From assembly GCA_037127315.1 (NCBI GenBank), contig JBBBDQ010001686.1:1717501-1781500 (forward strand): a stretch of 64,000 bases of DNA. Direction: 5' to 3'. The notes below the pieces were generated by a model. It saw only the letters and a program-made list of their open reading frames with translations. It was not told where the DNA came from and searched no databases. Each line of letters starts with the position of its first letter. The stretch's first letter is position 1. The position numbers were made by a program, and so were the translations under genes. The stretch is from Ascarosepion bandense. Its lineage: Eukaryota; Mollusca; Cephalopoda; Sepiida; Sepiidae. Of this stretch, positions 31,796-42,538 are shown piece by piece.

Positions 31796-31849
31796 GGTGG
31801 TTGGAATATAGGGAGATAGAAGATGGCAATTGGCTTTGCATTAAAATTC

Positions 31850-32050
31850 TTGAAGATTGTTGCTATTAAAGAAACAAGTATAGGGAAGAGAGTCCCATAA
31901 ACGGTAAATGCGAGAAAAGAAACAACTAGAGTAGAAGTGACGATTACATTGAATCATTTGAAGAGTAAAAATGTGGGACCTAGATGCCAATCTAGTTTCA
32001 CGCAAAAAAATCACGTAGCCGGAACACCAATGAAAAAGCCCAAGAAAATG
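31850..32050 (-). mobile_element. LINE-J C-terminal scrap
   Basis: Plus-strand ATGCGAGAAAAGAAACAAC, GTAGAAGTGACGATTACATT and GTGGGACCTAGATGCCAATC are the reverse complement of the FFSRTSRLW / FYSN / RATRLA...SH region of LINE-J ORF2. Strongly diverged, without a 3' end. 32051-33159 after it holds only a short TCTGTAAAAG x4 tandem repeat near 32445-32487. Confidence 0.65.
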
Positions 32051-33159
32051 AATGAATCAATCAATTCAGGTCATATGGCTCTCTCGCATAGAATTGAAAC
32101 AAAATAGAAACCATCTGTATTTCCTTGTAAAGGGTCAATATAATCAACACCCTTCCAAAAAAACAAAAAAAAAGAAAATACAAAAAGGATCTTCAGAGAA
32201 TGTTTTAGAACTTTCCAAAACCCTAATTGAACTGATAATGACTGTTTGGTTAGCAAGTTTGAATGCCTGAGGCCAGAATCTCACAGAAGAAGGCTTGCTC
32301 ATGATCTTCACCACTCTGGGATGGATGTATGTTGCTTGCAGGGGACCTGTTTTTAACTTGTGACCATGAAAACATTCTAAGTGGTTTATCCTCTATTTAG
32401 CATGTTTTGATGAATGCTTGATGTGCTTCCTGGCAGGTGAGCAAGTCTGTAAAAAGTCTGTAAAAGTCTGTAAAAGTCTGTAAAAGTGATGTGTGCTCTT
32501 AACTTCGCATAGGTAGGCTTCGTGTGCTGGATATTACCAGAAGGATTTGGCTCTTTGTCTCATTGGTTTTATGTGCCCAATGACCATATGGAGTGGCCTG
32601 ATTGGTTTCAACAGATTTTAATGGAGATCAATAAATTAAATTCACTGGCTGACTGTGGCATTAGAGACCTCTGCAGACTAATATAGAAGCGTTACTATGT
32701 CTCCCGGTACACGAAACTATGAGTTTAAAATACCACTATCTTCTCTGAGAGGTAGAGCAATTAGGACCTTCGAGACGAGCATCTTAAGCACCACCTCTTA
32801 GAACCGTCCTTTCTGGCTCGGTTTCGTCTTACAATGATTTATATGACCACTCTACCGGTGTCATCTATCAGTTCGATCGGAAATTCGTAAACCGGCAGAT
32901 CACACATCTGCTAGAACGACGTCGTCTGTTAGAATTTTCAACAGATTAATGTGACGCCGGAGGATCTGTCGAAAAGAGCTGGAAGGAGCAGGTGGCTCTC
33001 GTTGGCTCCTCGTCTTCATGGCATGTGATTTAGCAGTCAACACTGTAATTTTAATAAATGTGCTTTTTGTTTTTCGGGAATATACTGATTGTATATATTC
33101 GCTGTGAGAGTATACGAAGCCGAGATGTGGCTTCTTAGTAAGACATCGTCTTCCGCCTC

Positions 33160-33430
33160 CATGGCTCTTCGCTATCAGACGGTGATGAATTGGTCAGATC
33201 TTGTATCCAATGATGTGCTTCCTCAGAGAACCTACCAGCTAAGCATCCTCTACTTTCGTGCTATCAGGCGAACTGGTCCGACCTTGTATCCAACGATGAG
33301 CTTCCTCGGTGAACCCGCCAACTGGCCATCCTCCACGTCACGCTATCAAGTGAACTTGTCTGATCTTATGTCCAATGAGAAGGTTCCCTGGAAAACCGTC
33401 GAGGTGAGAATCCTTCCCACCATCGATCAG
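33160..33430 (+). repeat. ~85-bp degenerate tandem repeat, about three units
   Basis: GCTATCAG(A/G)CG...GGTC(A/C)GA...CTTGTATCCAA(T/C)GATG recurs about three times (33172, 33260 and 33345 regions). A 118-residue open frame crosses it without known motifs. Possibly part of a retroelement; unassigned. Confidence 0.5.
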
Positions 33431-33529
33431 CGTCGTGTGTGCTAGCTTGGTTACGCCTTACCACAACCTGACGACCATCCTACCAGAAACATCGAAATAG
33501 GAGACAATTGAAAGATCGTAGTAGACAAA

Positions 33530-33532
33530 AAA

Positions 33533-33577
<45 letters not shown>

Positions 33578-33589
33578 AACAGGTTTTAA

Positions 33590-33654
<65 letters not shown>

Positions 33655-33666
33655 AACAGGTTTTAA

Positions 33667-33723
<57 letters not shown>

Positions 33724-33743
33724 AAGAAAGAAACAGGTTTTAA

Positions 33744-33780
<37 letters not shown>

Positions 33781-33792
33781 AACAGGTTTTAA

Positions 33793-33831
<39 letters not shown>

Positions 33832-33842
33832 TTAACAGACTG

Positions 33843-33898
<56 letters not shown>

Positions 33899-33900
33899 GG
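33530..33900 (+). repeat. Compound (GATA)n array
   Basis: GATA runs separated four times by the spacer GAAACAGGTTTTAAAAAGAT and once by TTAACAGACTGAGATAGATA. The regular spacer makes it a higher-order minisatellite. Confidence 0.95.
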
Positions 33901-34748
33901 GCGATTATCTATCTTTCGAGACATGATTGACTCGCTGCCAAGCAAGGTTGTAAAATCCAATCTCCCAAGCTAAGCAGGACTTGTATCTGCAAAATCATGG
34001 AGTGAATTCCCAAATGTTATTTTCGATACCCACAAACGAAATAAAAGACGAGTAAATTCGCCTGTCGCCAGAGAGAAAGAAGATGAGCTTATTAACGGGT
34101 ACCCTTGACAAACGTCAAGCGATCGCTATTATTGTCTCTACCTTTCTCTCTCTCTCTCCTCTCACCTCTTTTTATACTTGATAACCGAACGGAACCCTTC
34201 AAGACTGAACGAATACTTCAAAGATACTCCTACCCAACGATAACGCTCATACATACATACATACACACAAGTTACTAATAGAAACTCATGATACTCTTTA
34301 CTCCTTACTGTTTCTTATACACGTTGTATTACCGATTCATATTGTGATTTTCTATTGACAAATTTCTATTTAAACATAGAAAAGGTATACTTTTATTCTT
34401 CCTCAAATCCATCTTATGATAACCTTCTGAGAATTCCAATTAAACGTTAAGTTGTGGAGATTGTCGGCTGTTCGTGAATTGGCCTTGTACCAGGCATGGC
34501 TGGCCGAACCAAACGCTACAGTGCTATTCACGCAAAGCCATTGATTGATTCAGTTGATTTTTACGTCTTAAATTTTAAAACACAAAATTAAGCTGAAATC
34601 TATTTTTAGTTGTGAAAAGTTTTCTTACGAGTGAATATTATATTATTAATATACTCATCAGAGAAAAGCGATGATTTTGCAGATAAACGTCCTGCTATTA
34701 AATCCATAGCTTGGGAGATTGGATTCTACAACTTTGGTTGGCAGCGAC
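33901..34748. other. Unassigned DNA with SINE-like fragments at both ends
   Basis: 33900-34010 contains a minus-oriented piece like CCAATCTCCCAAGCTAAGCA. 34690-34748 is the plus-oriented counterpart (TTGGGAGATTGGATTCTACA) leading into the satellite. Between them is (CATA)n near 34250 and DNA without recognisable features. Confidence 0.5.
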
Positions 34749-36158
34749 TCAATTATGCCTCGAAAGAAACATGATCGCCCAATGGTGTATCACATATGGC
34801 TCTTAACTGACTGACTCAGTTTTCGGTCTGACCTGACTCTTCTAAAGGTAGAAGATCGCAGTATCCATTAAAGCACCGGTAGTGGGTACTCAATTATGCC
34901 TCGAAAGAAACATGATCGCCCAATGGTGTATCATATATGGCTCTTAACTGACTGACTCAGTTTTCGGTCTGACCTGACTCTTCTAAAGGTAGAAGATCGC
35001 AGTATCCATTAAAGCACCGGTAGTGGGTACTCAATTATGCCTCGAAAGAAACATGATCGCCCAATGGTGTATCATATATGGCTCTTAACTGACTGACTCA
35101 GTTTTCGGTCTGACCTGACTCTTCTAAAGGTAGAAGATCGCAGTATCCATTAAAGCACCGGTAGTGGGTACTCAATTATGCCTCGAAAGAAACATGATCG
35201 CCCAATGGTGTATCACATATGGCTCTTAACTGACTGACTCAGTTTTCGGTCTGACCTGACTCTTCTAAAGGTAGAAGATCGCAGTATCCATTAAAGCACC
35301 GGTAGTGGGTACTCAATTATGCCTCGAAAGAAACATGATCGCCCAATGGTGTATCATATATGGCTCTTAACTGACTGACTCAGTTTTCGGTCTGACCTGA
35401 CTCTTCTAAAGGTAGAAGATCGCAGTATCCATTAAAGCACCGGTAGTGGGTACTCAATTATGCCTCGAAAGAAACATGATCGCCCAATGGTGTATCATAT
35501 ATGGCTCTTAACTGACTGACTCAGTTTTCGGTCTGACCTGACTCTTCTAAAGGTAGAAGATCGCAGTATCCATTAAAGCACCGGTAGTGGGTACTCAATT
35601 ATGCCTCGAAAGAAACATGATCGCCCAATGGTGTATCACATATGGCTCTTAACTGACTGACTCAGTTTTCGGTCTGACCTGACTCTTCTAAAGGTAGAAG
35701 ATCGCAGTATCCATTAAAGCACCGGTAGTGGGTACTCAATTATGCCTCGAAAGAAACATGATCGCCCAATGGTGTATCACATATGGCTCTTAACTGACTG
35801 ACTCAGTTTTCGGTCTGACCTGACTCTTCTAAAGGTAGAAGATCGCAGTATCCATTAAAGTACCGGTAGTGGGTACTCAATTATGCCTCGAAAGAAACAT
35901 GATCACCCAATGGTGTATCACATATGGCTCTTAACTGACTGACTCAGTTTTCGGTCTGACCTGACTCTTCTAAAGGTAGAAGATCGCAGTATCCATTAAA
36001 GCACCGGTAGTGGGTACTCAATTATGCCTCGAAAGAAACATGATCGCCCAATGGTGTATCACATATGGCTCTTAACTGACTGACTCAGTTTTCGGTCTGA
36101 CCTGACTCTTCTAAAGGTAGAAGATCGCAGTATCCATTAAAGCACCGGTAGTGGGTAC
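34749..36158 (+). repeat. 141-bp satellite, ten near-identical copies
   Basis: TCAATTATGCCTCGAAAGAA starts at 34749, 34890, 35031, 35172, 35313, 35454, 35595, 35736, 35877 and 36018, always 141 bp apart. Units contain CATGATCGCCCAATGGTGTA, CTTAACTGACTGACTCAG, GGTCTGACCTGACTCTTCTA and TAAAGCACCGGTAGTGGGTA. Only a few substitutions separate copies (C/T in TATCA(C/T)ATATGG; one GATCACCC; one AAGTACCGG). The CTTAACTGACTGACT part is the SINE-A-type 3' end. Confidence 0.98.
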
Positions 36159-36324
36159 CAACCATTTTCTAAGTATCTTTACCGATCGATCGTAGGCCCC
36201 AATTCCACTTGAACTCTAACTCTCAATTGGCTCTCAAGGTAGAGCCCCTCCGTGAAAGAACACAAAAAACTGCAATGCATCAAGTCAGCATTTGTAGATT
36301 TTTTTAATATATATATATAATCAT
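36159..36324 (+). mobile_element. Right flank of the satellite, remainder of its source repeat
   Basis: CAACCATTTTCTAAGTATCT, CTCAATTGGCTCTCAAGGTA and GTGAAAGAACACAAAAAACT match 37190-37330, which follows the only single-copy unit. The satellite is therefore an expansion inside a longer dispersed repeat. Confidence 0.85.
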
Positions 36325-36938
36325 GTGCGTTGTGGTACAGTGGATATCGGCTCGAGACGAGAAACCAGGGTGCCGAGTTCGAATTCCAGCTGAATTCATT
36401 GTATTCACTTACGCGCAAATACCCTTGGGAAAGGTATTAATCCGTCTATTCCTTCCAGTTATGGGTTAAATAACAGGATAGATTGGATTCTATAGCCTTG
36501 GTCGGCAACTAGTCTACCGCAGAAAGCAATGGCAACCTACTGGGGGATAATCTTCTGCCCAGTCAGTCATGTCTCTTTCGAGATATGATCACCCAAGCGT
36601 GTATCACGTATGGCACTCAACTGACTGACTGAATATAATAGTTGGAAACGTAATTAAGACTTCTACTGGCTATTAAGAGGGGGATCATTTCTATATTGAT
36701 ATGAAGTAATAAACTGATCCCCCACTAATTATTACTTGATAATATAATACATCTCTTCCCCTTTAAGCAATGAGTCAAGTAACAGGACAGATTGGGTTCT
36801 ATAGCCTTGGTCGGCAACCAGTCTACCGCAGAAAGCAATGGTAACCTACTGCGGGATAATCTTCTGCCCAGTCAGTCATGTCTCTTTCGAGACATGATCG
36901 CCCAAGCGTGTATCACGTATGGCACTTAACTGAATATA
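36325..36938 (+). mobile_element. SINE-A dimer with stem-loop spacer
   Basis: Monomer 1 (36325-36634) is full length: GTGCGTTGTGGTACAGTGG, GAGTTCGAATTCCAGCTGAA, body, hairpin, ACTGACTGA end. The spacer (36635-36760) has GGGGGATCA...TGATCCCCC arms around a loop of about 35 nt. The second unit (36761-36938) lacks the tRNA-like head and starts GCAATGAGTCAAGTAACAGG. The same order is seen at 26.9, 44.9 and 51.4 kb. Confidence 0.85.
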
Positions 36939-36939
36939 A

Positions 36940-36985
36940 TCATATCGCTCAAGCAAGGCATTTTACTGCCACTCTTGTGCAGGAG
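36940..36985 (-). mobile_element. LINE-J 3' end scrap
   Basis: The reverse complement reads TCCTGCACAAGAGTGGCAG, GCCTTGCTTGAGCGATATG. Only the terminal 45 bp. Confidence 0.6.
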
Positions 36986-36989
36986 GATA

Positions 36990-37335
36990 CAAGTCTTGCT
37001 ATTTAATCCATAGCTTGGGAGATTGGTTTCTACAGCTTTGGTTAGCAGCGAGTCAATCATGTCTTGAAAGAAACATTATTGCTCATGCGTGCATCACATA
37101 TGGCTCTTAACTGACTGACTCAGTTTTCTGTCTGACCTGACTCTTCTAAAGGTAGAAGATCGTAGAATCCATTTAAGCACCGATAGTGGGTACCAACCAT
37201 TTTCCAAGTATCTTTAGCGATGGATCGAATGCACCAATTCCACTTGAACTCTAACTCTCAATTGGCTCTCAAGGTAGAGCCCCTCCGTGAAAGAACACAA
37301 ATACTGCAATACATCAAGTCAGCATCTGTATATCC
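36990..37335 (+). mobile_element. Single-copy source repeat of the 141-bp satellite
   Basis: Contains one diverged 141-bp unit (about 37049-37189: TCAATCATGTCTTGAAAGAA through CCGATAGTGGGTACC). It is preceded by TTGGGAGATTGGTTTCTACA and followed by the same flank as the satellite's right edge. It is a SINE-like repeat of about 345 bp related to SINE-A at its ACTGACTGACT end. Confidence 0.85.
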
Positions 37336-37344
37336 TTTTTTTTT

Positions 37345-37605
37345 TTTCATAATCATATCGCTCAAGCAAGGCAGTCTATTGCCACTGGTGTGCAGGTTGT
37401 TACATAGCAGGAAAGCTATGAGAAAGAGTGACAAATGACAGGGTGGGGGTCACGAAGTGGGTAACAGAAGGATGAGAACACTGAAGAGAGTAGAGTAGAC
37501 GATGAAAGGAGCATGAGAGAGATAGAGAGAGGATGCAAGTTAGTGAGATAGGAAATGACTATTGACTTTACATTTAACTTCTTGGAGATTGTAGCTGTCG
37601 GTCTA
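37345..37605 (-). mobile_element. LINE-J 3' UTR copy (1 of 3 tandem)
   Basis: Minus-strand terminus GCCTTGCTTGAGCGATATGA, upstream CT-rich UTR and a stub of the ORF end (GAAGTTAAATGTAAAGTCAA, that is FKCKVN). The plus-strand 5' edge is a T run and its 3' edge is a TCTA repeat. Confidence 0.75.
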
Positions 37606-37609
37606 TCTA

Positions 37610-37870
37610 TCTATTTTTTTAAATAATTTTATTTAAGCAAGGCATTTTACTGCTACTGTTTGCAAGGGGTTAAATAAAAGGAAAGTTACGAGAAAGAGTG
37701 TCAAATTACAGTGGGTGTCAAGAAATGGGTAAGAGAAGGATGAGAACACTGATGAGAGTGGCGTGGACGGAGAAAAGGACATGAAATAGAGGATGCAGAT
37801 TAGTGAGATAGGAGATGACTATTGACTTTACATTTAAATTCTTGGAGATTGTAGCTGTCGGTCTATCTAT
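37610..37870 (-). mobile_element. LINE-J 3' UTR copy (2 of 3 tandem)
   Basis: Same structure as its neighbour, GCAAGGCATTTTACTGC landmark at 37637 against 37361 and 37948. It ends in the ORF stub and a longer TCTA run (37861-37920). Confidence 0.75.
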
Positions 37871-37881
37871 CTATCTATCTT

Positions 37882-37922
<41 letters not shown>

Positions 37923-37924
37923 TT

Positions 37925-38340
37925 TCTTAATAATCATATCGTCCTAAGCAAGGCATTTTACTGCCACTGTTTTGTAAGGGGTTACATAGAAAAAAGTTAT
38001 GACAAAGAGTGACAAGTTACAGGGGGTGTCAGGAAGTGGATAAGAGAATGATGAGAATATTGATGAGAATGGAGTGGACGAAGAAAGGAGCATGAGAGAG
38101 AGAGGATGCAAGTTAGAATGATAGGAGATGACGATTGACTTTACACTTAAACTCCTGGAGATTGTAGCTGTCGGGGAAGCAAGTAAACTGTAGCTGTCGG
38201 GGAAGCACAGCCGACAAGTGCGATGAAGGAGGCTGATAGAGTAGAATTTGTGTTTACATTTTATTAGTTTCACAGTAAAATAGTGGGGCCTAGTTGCTAA
38301 TGAAATTAAGCGTGCTACTCGACTAGGTTCCACCATTTTT
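37925..38340 (-). pseudogene. LINE-J C-terminus and 3' end (3 of 3 tandem)
   Basis: The longest of the three: the minus strand adds coding remnants RLISLATRPHYFTVKLIKCK and FYSISLLHRTCRLCFPDSYS. The GTAGCTGTCGGGGAAGCA segment is duplicated internally (38165 and 38190), which corresponds to the CFPD region. Confidence 0.8.
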
Positions 38341-38344
38341 TGAA

Positions 38345-38600
38345 ATAGTTAAATATTACGGACGCTTCTACTCCATCAGCATCTTGTATCGTACTTTCCG
38401 CCTGTGGAGCTCTCTTTCGTTGCCGATAGTTGCAACCTACAAAAGTTTAAATGCAGTGTCAATTGCCTTTTCCTATCTTTTTGAATCCCGTTCATGCTTC
38501 ATCCTTTCTTTAATATCACCTGTTCAAGTTTTTTCTCTCACTCTAACCCCATTAGTGTCGGTCCCACCTTGCCTAGGGTGAAACGATTAAATAAAGAAAA
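38345..38600 (+). pseudogene. LINE-J C-terminal fragment, opposite orientation
   Basis: Plus strand: GCATCTTGTATCGTACTTTC, CCGCCTGTGGAGCTCTCTTT (RLWSSL region), then a shortened UTR ending in CACCTTGCCTAGGGTGAAAC and AAATAAAGAAAAAAA. It forms an inverted LINE-J pair with 37925-38340. 38601-39014 after it has no clear feature. Confidence 0.75.
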
Positions 38601-39014
38601 AAATGAGTGGGAGGTAAATTTTTTTTGTGGGCCATGTCCTCAGTGCATAATCTCTTATAATTTTTTCCCCTTATTCTTCTTATTTTTCTTATTTCACTGA
38701 AATCATTTTCCACCATCCATGAAGATAATCAAGTACTTATGCGCTGTTCATTTTTGTTCATTTAAGCCTCAATGGACGATTAAATCATGAACCCATTGCC
38801 CGAAAAGAACACACGAAAAGAACACACGATAGGCGAAAATTAATTGTAAGCTCAGTGATGATGGAATGTCACTATTCGTTTAGCGTGTCATTGGGTATAA
38901 CCCACTGGATTTTCTTCCACTTATCTATGAAGGCAACAGCAGACAAGAGATCGTCTACCAGGCTTTTGTCATCTAGAATTTTGGAGGTTGCATAAAAATA
39001 GATTTTATTCATTC

Positions 39015-39690
39015 TTGGTCACTCAGTTAATGTGATACACGCTTGAGCGATCATGACAAGACTGGAGAGAAGATTATCCCGAGGTTAGTTAATGTGATAA
39101 ACGCTTGAGCGATCATGACTGACTGGAGAGATGATTATCCCGCAGTCAATTTATGTGATACACGCTTGAGCGATCATGATTGACTGGAGAGATTATTATC
39201 CCGCAGTCAGTTTATGTGATAAACGCTTGAGCGATCATGACTGACTGGAGAGATGATTATCCAACAGTCAGTTAATTTGATACACGCTTGAGCGATCATG
39301 ACTGAATTGAGAGATGATTATCCAACAGTCAGTTAATGTGATACACGCTTGAGTGATCATGACTGACTTGAGAGATGATTATCCCGCAGTCAGTTTATGT
39401 GATACACGCTTGAGCGATCATGACTGACTGGAGAGATAATTATCCCACAGCCAGTTAATGTTATACACGCTTGAGCGATCATGACTCACTGAAGAGATTG
39501 TTATCCCGCAGTCAGTTAATCTGATAAACGCTTGGGCGATCATGACTGACTTGAGAGATGATTATCCCGCAGTGAGTTTATGTGATACACGCTAGAGCGA
39601 AAATGACTGACTGGAGAGATGATTATCCCGCAGTCAGTTAATGTGATACACGATTGAGCCGTCATGACTGACTGGAGAGATGGTTATTAT
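39015..39690 (-). repeat. 61-bp minisatellite, about 11 copies
   Basis: CGATCATGACTGACT-type landmarks fall at 39049, 39111, 39172, 39233, 39294, 39355, 39416, 39477, 39538, 39599 and 39660. The period is 61 (one 62). The unit CAGTTAATGTGATACACGCT, TGAGCGATCATGACTGACTG, GAGAGATGATTATCCCGCAG is the SINE-A 3' module with the hairpin removed. Copies differ at several sites each, so the array is older than the 141-bp satellite. Confidence 0.95.
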
Positions 39691-40082
39691 GAAATTTTCC
39701 TGTATCTTAATACTTTGCATAGCATTTGGAAAACGTCTGCAGCATTCACTACCATATAAGATAATTAACATTACATAAAAAAAACAGTAGTATTTTCATT
39801 GTTTCTAACAAGATCTTCCTGTTTCTTAATAATTGGCTTAGCTTTTGGAAGGCATCTCCAGCATTCACTGTCATCTAAGATAATTAAGATTACATTACAG
39901 TCTAGTATTATTTTCTTGTTTCTAATGAAAGTTTCCTATTTCTTAATACCTTGCTTAGCTTTTGGAAGGCATTTCCAGCATTCACTGTTATCTAAAATAA
40001 TTAAGATTACATAACATTTTAGTATTATTTTCTTGTTTCTAATGAAATTTTCCTGTTTCTTAATACTTTGCTTAGCTTTTGG
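39686..40082 (-). repeat. 117-bp tandem repeat derived from LINE-R
   Basis: TTTCTAA(T/C)(G/A)A landmarks at about 39687, 39804, 39921 and 40038. Units contain TTTCCTGTTTCTTAATACTT, GCTTAGCTTTTGGAAGGCAT and AGCATTCACTGTTATCTAA. They correspond to the reverse complement of the AFQKLSKVLRNRxISLETK coding region of LINE-R. Confidence 0.85.
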
Positions 40083-40522
40083 ATTACACAGTTGGCTATC
40101 GTAATGTACTTTCGGATTTCAGTGTCGTATTTTGGTCCTCGGTTATTAATCTTCCCAGATATGTAAATTGTTGTTCTTTTTTATTTCCGTCTCTAAAGTT
40201 TATAATTTACATGTTGCTCTGTTCATATTCCAACTTCTTGCAGTTGATGTTTAGTCCTTTCTTCTTGCTTTCCTTCACTACCATCTGTAGGTGATCTTGT
40301 AGTTTCCTCTCTTTATCTCCCGTGAACAATGTGCCATCTGTATATCAAATAATAAATCCTGGTAGGTCTTCTAATTCTCTCAAAATCATCTCACTGTATA
40401 GGTTGTCAACATCTGGTAAGAAGACACTTCTTAATCTTACACCCCTTTCTATTTTTATATCTATCCGTACACAGGTGGTTTGCTGGGAGTTCTGGATTAT
40501 TCTAACATTCTGCCTAAATACA
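40083..40522 (-). pseudogene. LINE-R reverse transcriptase palm region
   Basis: The minus strand reads IIQNSQQTTCVRIDIKIERG, VRLRSVFLPDVDNLYSEMIL, RELEDLPGFII, then a stop and YTDGTLFTGDKERKLQDHLQ, ESKKKGLNINCKKLEYE and QQFTYLGRLITEDQNT. YADD is changed to YTDG, so the catalytic motif is lost. Its 5' end lies at the target duplication of the TIR element at 40531. Confidence 0.85.
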
Positions 40523-40530
40523 TAAAATTT

Positions 40531-41331
40531 GGCGGACCTGAAAGAAAATTACTACCACCATTTTTAAATTTGTTGTTTTTCAAATTAAAAAAAAAATTAG
40601 TGGAATCTGATCGATCACACCCTAAACTCACCGACTCACAAAACAGTTTAGAAAAATTTCAATATTTAAACAAATTTAACGGGGGATCAGTTTTTCATAC
40701 AAAGTTATAGTAAATCGATCCTCCATTTTGGAACCAATCGCCGGTACGACATTACCACCACCTGTAAATTTGTTGATTATCAATTTTTTTCTTACTTTTT
40801 TCAGTGCAATCTTATCGATTAAACACTAAACTTTCCGATTGGCAAAGAAAATTAAGAAAAATTTCAATATTTAAACAATTTTAGGCGGGTGGGGAGGCCC
40901 ATCTTTTCATACAACCTTATAGGAAATCGATCCTGTGCTATTAACTCTTTTGCTTGCACATATTCAACTACTGAATCCTTTGCGAAATTTTTGAATAAAG
41001 CCATTCTTGGAATTTCCGAGGAAGATGCCATCGTAAGAACTGAAGAAAACTTGAAAAAGACAAAAACAAGTGCAACAATTCGTCCCCCCAAAATAACAAA
41101 ACAAAGCGACCCCAACGCAAGTGGTTCCAAAATGGAGGATAGTTTTACTATAACGTTGTATGGGGAATTGAGCCCCCTCTAAAATTGTTTAAATATTGAA
41201 ATATTTCCAAATGTTTTTGGTAATCGGAAACTTTATGTAATAACCGATAAGATTGTGCTGAAAAAAATTTAAAAAAAAAAGAAAGAAAAACAACAAATTT
41301 AAATGTGGTGGTTGTCTCTTTCAGGTCCGCC
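40531..41331. mobile_element. 801-bp long-TIR DNA transposon with 8-bp target duplication
   Basis: The ends are GGCGGACCTGAAAGA and its exact reverse complement, flanked on both sides by TAAAATTT (40523-40530 and 41332-41339). The inverted similarity extends about 200 bp inward on each side (both arms include TCCTCCATTTTGG or its complement). A third, direct copy of the arm lies at about 40738-40930. An 8-bp duplication suggests hAT- or P-like transposition; the class is not proven. It is nonautonomous. Confidence 0.85.
40935..41125 (+). other. Unique interior of the TIR element with an open frame
   Basis: About 190 bp not explained by the terminal repeats. The plus frame reads STTESFAKFLNKAILGISEE, DAIVRTEENLKKTKTSATIR, PPKITKQSDPNASG without stops. 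It has a soluble, charged composition unlike the surrounding AT-rich DNA. I do not recognise it. It could be a captured host exon or a transposase remnant. Confidence 0.4.
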
Positions 41332-41339
41332 TAAAATTT

Positions 41340-41852
41340 CACTAAAATTTCAACAGAGACCGAGCGCTGTGACTACTTCAATAAATATTTGTTTTCTTCT
41401 TAGTGTCCCTAAACTAGTCCTAACGACATCTCAAGATATAAGGCTAATGGATAAGATTGTTGTCAGAAAGTTAGAAGTAAGAGTTTTATGACGGAGATTA
41501 GGAGAGAGGACACCGAGCTTGAGAGACCAAGTTTGTAGAAGTCAAAGAAGTATTCTCTCGGGAATTTTTTTTTTTCCTCAAAGTAAGGGTTCTGGAGAAG
41601 AAGCAGTCTGAGTGGAACTGGCTTTTTATCAAAGAAAACACAAAAGGGAATGTGGATGTTTTCCCAGTGCAAATATGGATTTGCAGATCACTGCTGTAAA
41701 GGTCTGAACTGGTAGAACTAGGGATCATCTTCTTTAGCAATAGCGATCTAAAAGTAAAATACTTTAGAAGTGTGTTTTTATTAGTAATATTGATAACGTC
41801 AACGCTTCAGCGTTGGAAAATAAGTTGTAGCCTTTCGTAAGCTCAGTGTAAC
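41340..41852. other. Unassigned DNA
   Basis: No recognised gene or repeat family. It contains a T9 run near 41567 and several short open frames without motifs. Confidence 0.5.
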
Positions 41853-41856
41853 ATGG

Positions 41857-41917
<61 letters not shown>

Positions 41918-42042
41918 TTTAGATTTAGATAGATAGATAGATAGATAGATAGTGAAAAGACAGGCAGACTGACAAATAGATAGATAACTAGATAATGAAA
42001 GGAAAGAGATCGGTACTTAAATTGATAGATTAGTAAAAAAAC

Positions 42043-42086
<44 letters not shown>

Positions 42087-42178
42087 TGAAAAGACAGGCA
42101 GACTGACAAATAGATAGATAACTAGATAATGAAAGGAAAGAGATCGGTACTTAAATTGATAGATTAGTAAAAAAACAG

Positions 42179-42214
<36 letters not shown>

Positions 42215-42225
42215 GTGAACAGACT

Positions 42226-42280
<55 letters not shown>

Positions 42281-42291
42281 TGAACAGACTG

Positions 42292-42325
<34 letters not shown>

Positions 42326-42336
42326 TGAACAGGCTG

Positions 42337-42394
<58 letters not shown>

Positions 42395-42479
42395 GCAGAC
42401 TGACAAATAGATAGATAAATAGATAATGAAAAGAAAGAGATAGGTACTTAAATTGATAGATTAGTAAAAAAACAGTGAG

Positions 42480-42538
<59 letters not shown>

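Noticed and set aside
30904..31869. 252- and 209-residue open frames
   Set aside because: They translate TTC/TTA microsatellites into F/S/L/I runs; no unique domain.
33089..33445. 118-residue open frame as a host exon
   Set aside because: It spans a degenerate ~85-bp tandem repeat and has no recognisable domain or splice context; evidence is too weak to call a gene.
34749..39690. CRISPR-like arrays (regularly spaced repeats at 34.7-36.2 and 39.0-39.7 kb)
   Set aside because: The whole period is repeated with no unique spacers, there are no cas genes, and the genome is eukaryotic.
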